24,522 nucleotides of DNA from Bacillota bacterium (GTDB lineage: Bacteria > Bacillota > Clostridia > Tissierellales > Peptoniphilaceae), in assembly GCA_023443025.1 (NCBI GenBank), contig JAEZWM010000100.1:1-24522 (forward strand), written 5' to 3'. Made by a program: the position numbers and the translations under genes. The notes beneath the pieces were generated by a model. It did no database searches, was not told the origin of the DNA, and worked only from the letters and a program-made list of their open reading frames with translations. Shown piece after piece: positions 23,485 to 24,522 of this stretch (position 1 is its first letter; each line of letters starts with the position of its first letter).

Positions 23485-23736
23485 ATGAACAAACAAGAAT
23501 ACAGAGAAATTCAAAAAGACTTAAATATAAAATTAAAGAATCTATTAATTGGGATAACAGAGAAATTTGAAGATATACAGAATACAAATATGGGAATAGT
23601 TGTTAATGATATAGACATCGTGTTAGGAGTGGAATTTAAGCCAATTTCAATAAATATTAGCACAGAAGTATATGAGGAGATGCTTGATACAATCAAGCAA
23701 ATCGATGAAATCAACAGCTTTACTGAGTTGTATTAA
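23485..23736 (+). CDS. Hypothetical early protein
   Basis: An 83-residue protein; the ATG at 23485 follows GAGGGGGAATA, better than the in-frame ATG at 23470. Helical, then a beta pattern (MGIVVNDIDIVLGVEF). Unknown function. Confidence 0.6.
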   Translation: MNKQEYREIQKDLNIKLKNLLIGITEKFEDIQNTNMGIVVNDIDIVLGVEFKPISINISTEVYEEMLDTIKQIDEINSFTELY

Positions 23737-23763
23737 GAGTACTAGTTAGAAAAGGTGATAAAA

Positions 23764-23952
23764 ATGGAATCTAGGTTAAAAGAATTACGATTAAAACAAA
23801 ACTATACAAAAAGAGATGTAGCTAAAAAAATAGGTATTTCAGACAGGGGATATTCAAACTACGAAGAAGGTAAAAGAATAACACCAGTAGATTTAGCACT
23901 AAAACTAGCAGAACTTTACGATACAACAGTTGAAGATATATTTAAAATTTAA
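23764..23952 (+). CDS. XRE-family regulator
   Basis: A 62-residue HTH protein (NYTKRDVAKKIGISDRGYSNY) with a TTVEDIF-like end typical of short XRE proteins. AAAAGGTGATAAAA precedes the ATG at 23764. It is the fourth XRE-type regulator in the element. Confidence 0.8.
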   Translation: MESRLKELRLKQNYTKRDVAKKIGISDRGYSNYEEGKRITPVDLALKLAELYDTTVEDIFKI

Positions 23953-23963
23953 GGAGAGTAATC

Positions 23964-24170
23964 ATGAAATATGACAACATATATGATAAAGCATTTGAGT
24001 TAAAAGCTAAAAAATTAGGTATGGGTGGAATGCTTAAATTAGTATTTAATGAAATTATTTTAAAAGACGGAAATAACTCTATAAGATCAGACGAAGATTA
24101 TTATAAAGATTTACTATATGGATTTCTATATGAGGAACTAAAAGAAATAGAAGTCGTAGAGAACATATAA
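23964..24170 (+). CDS. Small hypothetical protein
   Basis: Sixty-eight residues, acidic C-terminal half; AAGGAGAGTAATC precedes the ATG, 11 bases after the previous stop. No family recognised. Confidence 0.6.
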   Translation: MKYDNIYDKAFELKAKKLGMGGMLKLVFNEIILKDGNNSIRSDEDYYKDLLYGFLYEELKEIEVVENI

Positions 24171-24197
24171 CAACTATCCAGATGATAGGAGAAAAGA

Positions 24198-24522
24198 ATG
24201 AATTTTCAAAAAATTAAGCTAACAGATAATTTACGGAATACATTTTACATGTTTCCTAAATGGTTAAAAGAAGTAAAAATTTCAAATGATGCAAAGCTTT
24301 TATATATGTATCTGAAAGATAGGTTAGGAATCAGTATAATGAATAATTGGAGTGACGAAGAAGGGAATGTTTTTGTTTACTATACATTAAACCAGATTCA
24401 AGAAGATTTAGATTGTGCGAGGGAGAAAGCAGTTAAAATATTCAATCTTTTAAAAGATGAAAATTTAATAATAACGAAACAGCAAGGACAAGGATTACCT
24501 AATATGATTTACGTATTAGAAC
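24198..24522 (+). CDS. Replication initiator A (RepA_N) N-terminal domain, partial
   Basis: The window cuts this gene after 108 residues. The visible part matches the RepA_N domain: FYMFPKWLKE, SNDAKLLYMYLKDR, a GNVFVYYTLNQIQEDLDCAREKAVKI winged-helix region and GLPNMIYVLE. RepA_N proteins start replication of theta plasmids and are found in integrative elements and prophages of Firmicutes. AGGAGAAAAGA precedes the ATG at 24198. This suggests the element replicates itself after excision. Confidence 0.8.
   Translation, partial: MNFQKIKLTDNLRNTFYMFPKWLKEVKISNDAKLLYMYLKDRLGISIMNNWSDEEGNVFVYYTLNQIQEDLDCAREKAVKIFNLLKDENLIITKQQGQGLPNMIYVLE

Larger units (their letters stand above)
15616..24522. 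mobile_element. Integrative element (probable prophage), left part
   Basis: It starts at the tRNA-Val 3' end with a leftward lysogeny block (integrase, ImmA-like, nuclease, repressor), then a divergent control region and a rightward block of short genes with overlapping or nearly touching ends. It ends at the window edge inside a RepA_N-type initiator gene. The layout and small genes are phage-like. No structural, terminase or conjugation gene is visible, so a conjugative or mobilizable element remains possible. Confidence 0.8.

Overview
The window is AT-rich DNA from a low-GC Gram-positive bacterium, most likely an anaerobic Firmicute of the Clostridia/Tissierellia type. The evidence is strong AGGAGG-type ribosome binding sites, perfect sigma-A promoters, a secreted protein with cell-wall-binding type 2 repeats, and Firmicute-style prophage genes. 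Genus cannot be read from this sequence alone.

Bases 1-15563 look like chromosome. At both ends (1-580 and 15047-15494, with a stray module at 14605) lie arrays of small structured repeats, each bounded by GTAG...CTAC. The two arrays are long imperfect copies of each other, and several of their stems differ by compensatory base changes. Between them are a DUF2200 gene, a DUF1905/YdeI-like gene, an unusual two-gene operon (2415-7335), a SatP-type acetate transporter, a ThiM-like protein with a degraded active site, a HAD hydrolase, a split chromate transporter, a dCMP deaminase, a patatin-like phospholipase and a MATE exporter. Most units end in clear intrinsic terminators.

The operon at 2415-7335 is the most interesting system. 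Its first gene encodes a two-helix membrane protein with Rossmann (TrkA-N-like) regions and a C-terminal RyR domain. The second gene, overlapping the first by 14 bases, encodes a TIR domain with the NADase-type glutamate, one membrane helix, and a large WD40-like propeller. I infer a membrane-bound sensor/effector pair, possibly for defence.

From 15564 on, a tRNA-Val(GAC) gene is the likely insertion site of an integrative element that runs off the right edge. Reading leftward are repressor, CWB2-thermonuclease, ImmA-like protease and tyrosine integrase. Reading rightward are a Cro-like regulator, an excisionase-like protein, many small early genes (at least two of them broken), and the start of a RepA_N-type replication initiator. 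Six copies of a 15-bp operator, TTGY-N7-GCAA, surround the divergent promoters and the end of the cro-like gene. The structure fits a prophage. A conjugative element cannot be excluded, because the structural or transfer genes lie outside the window.
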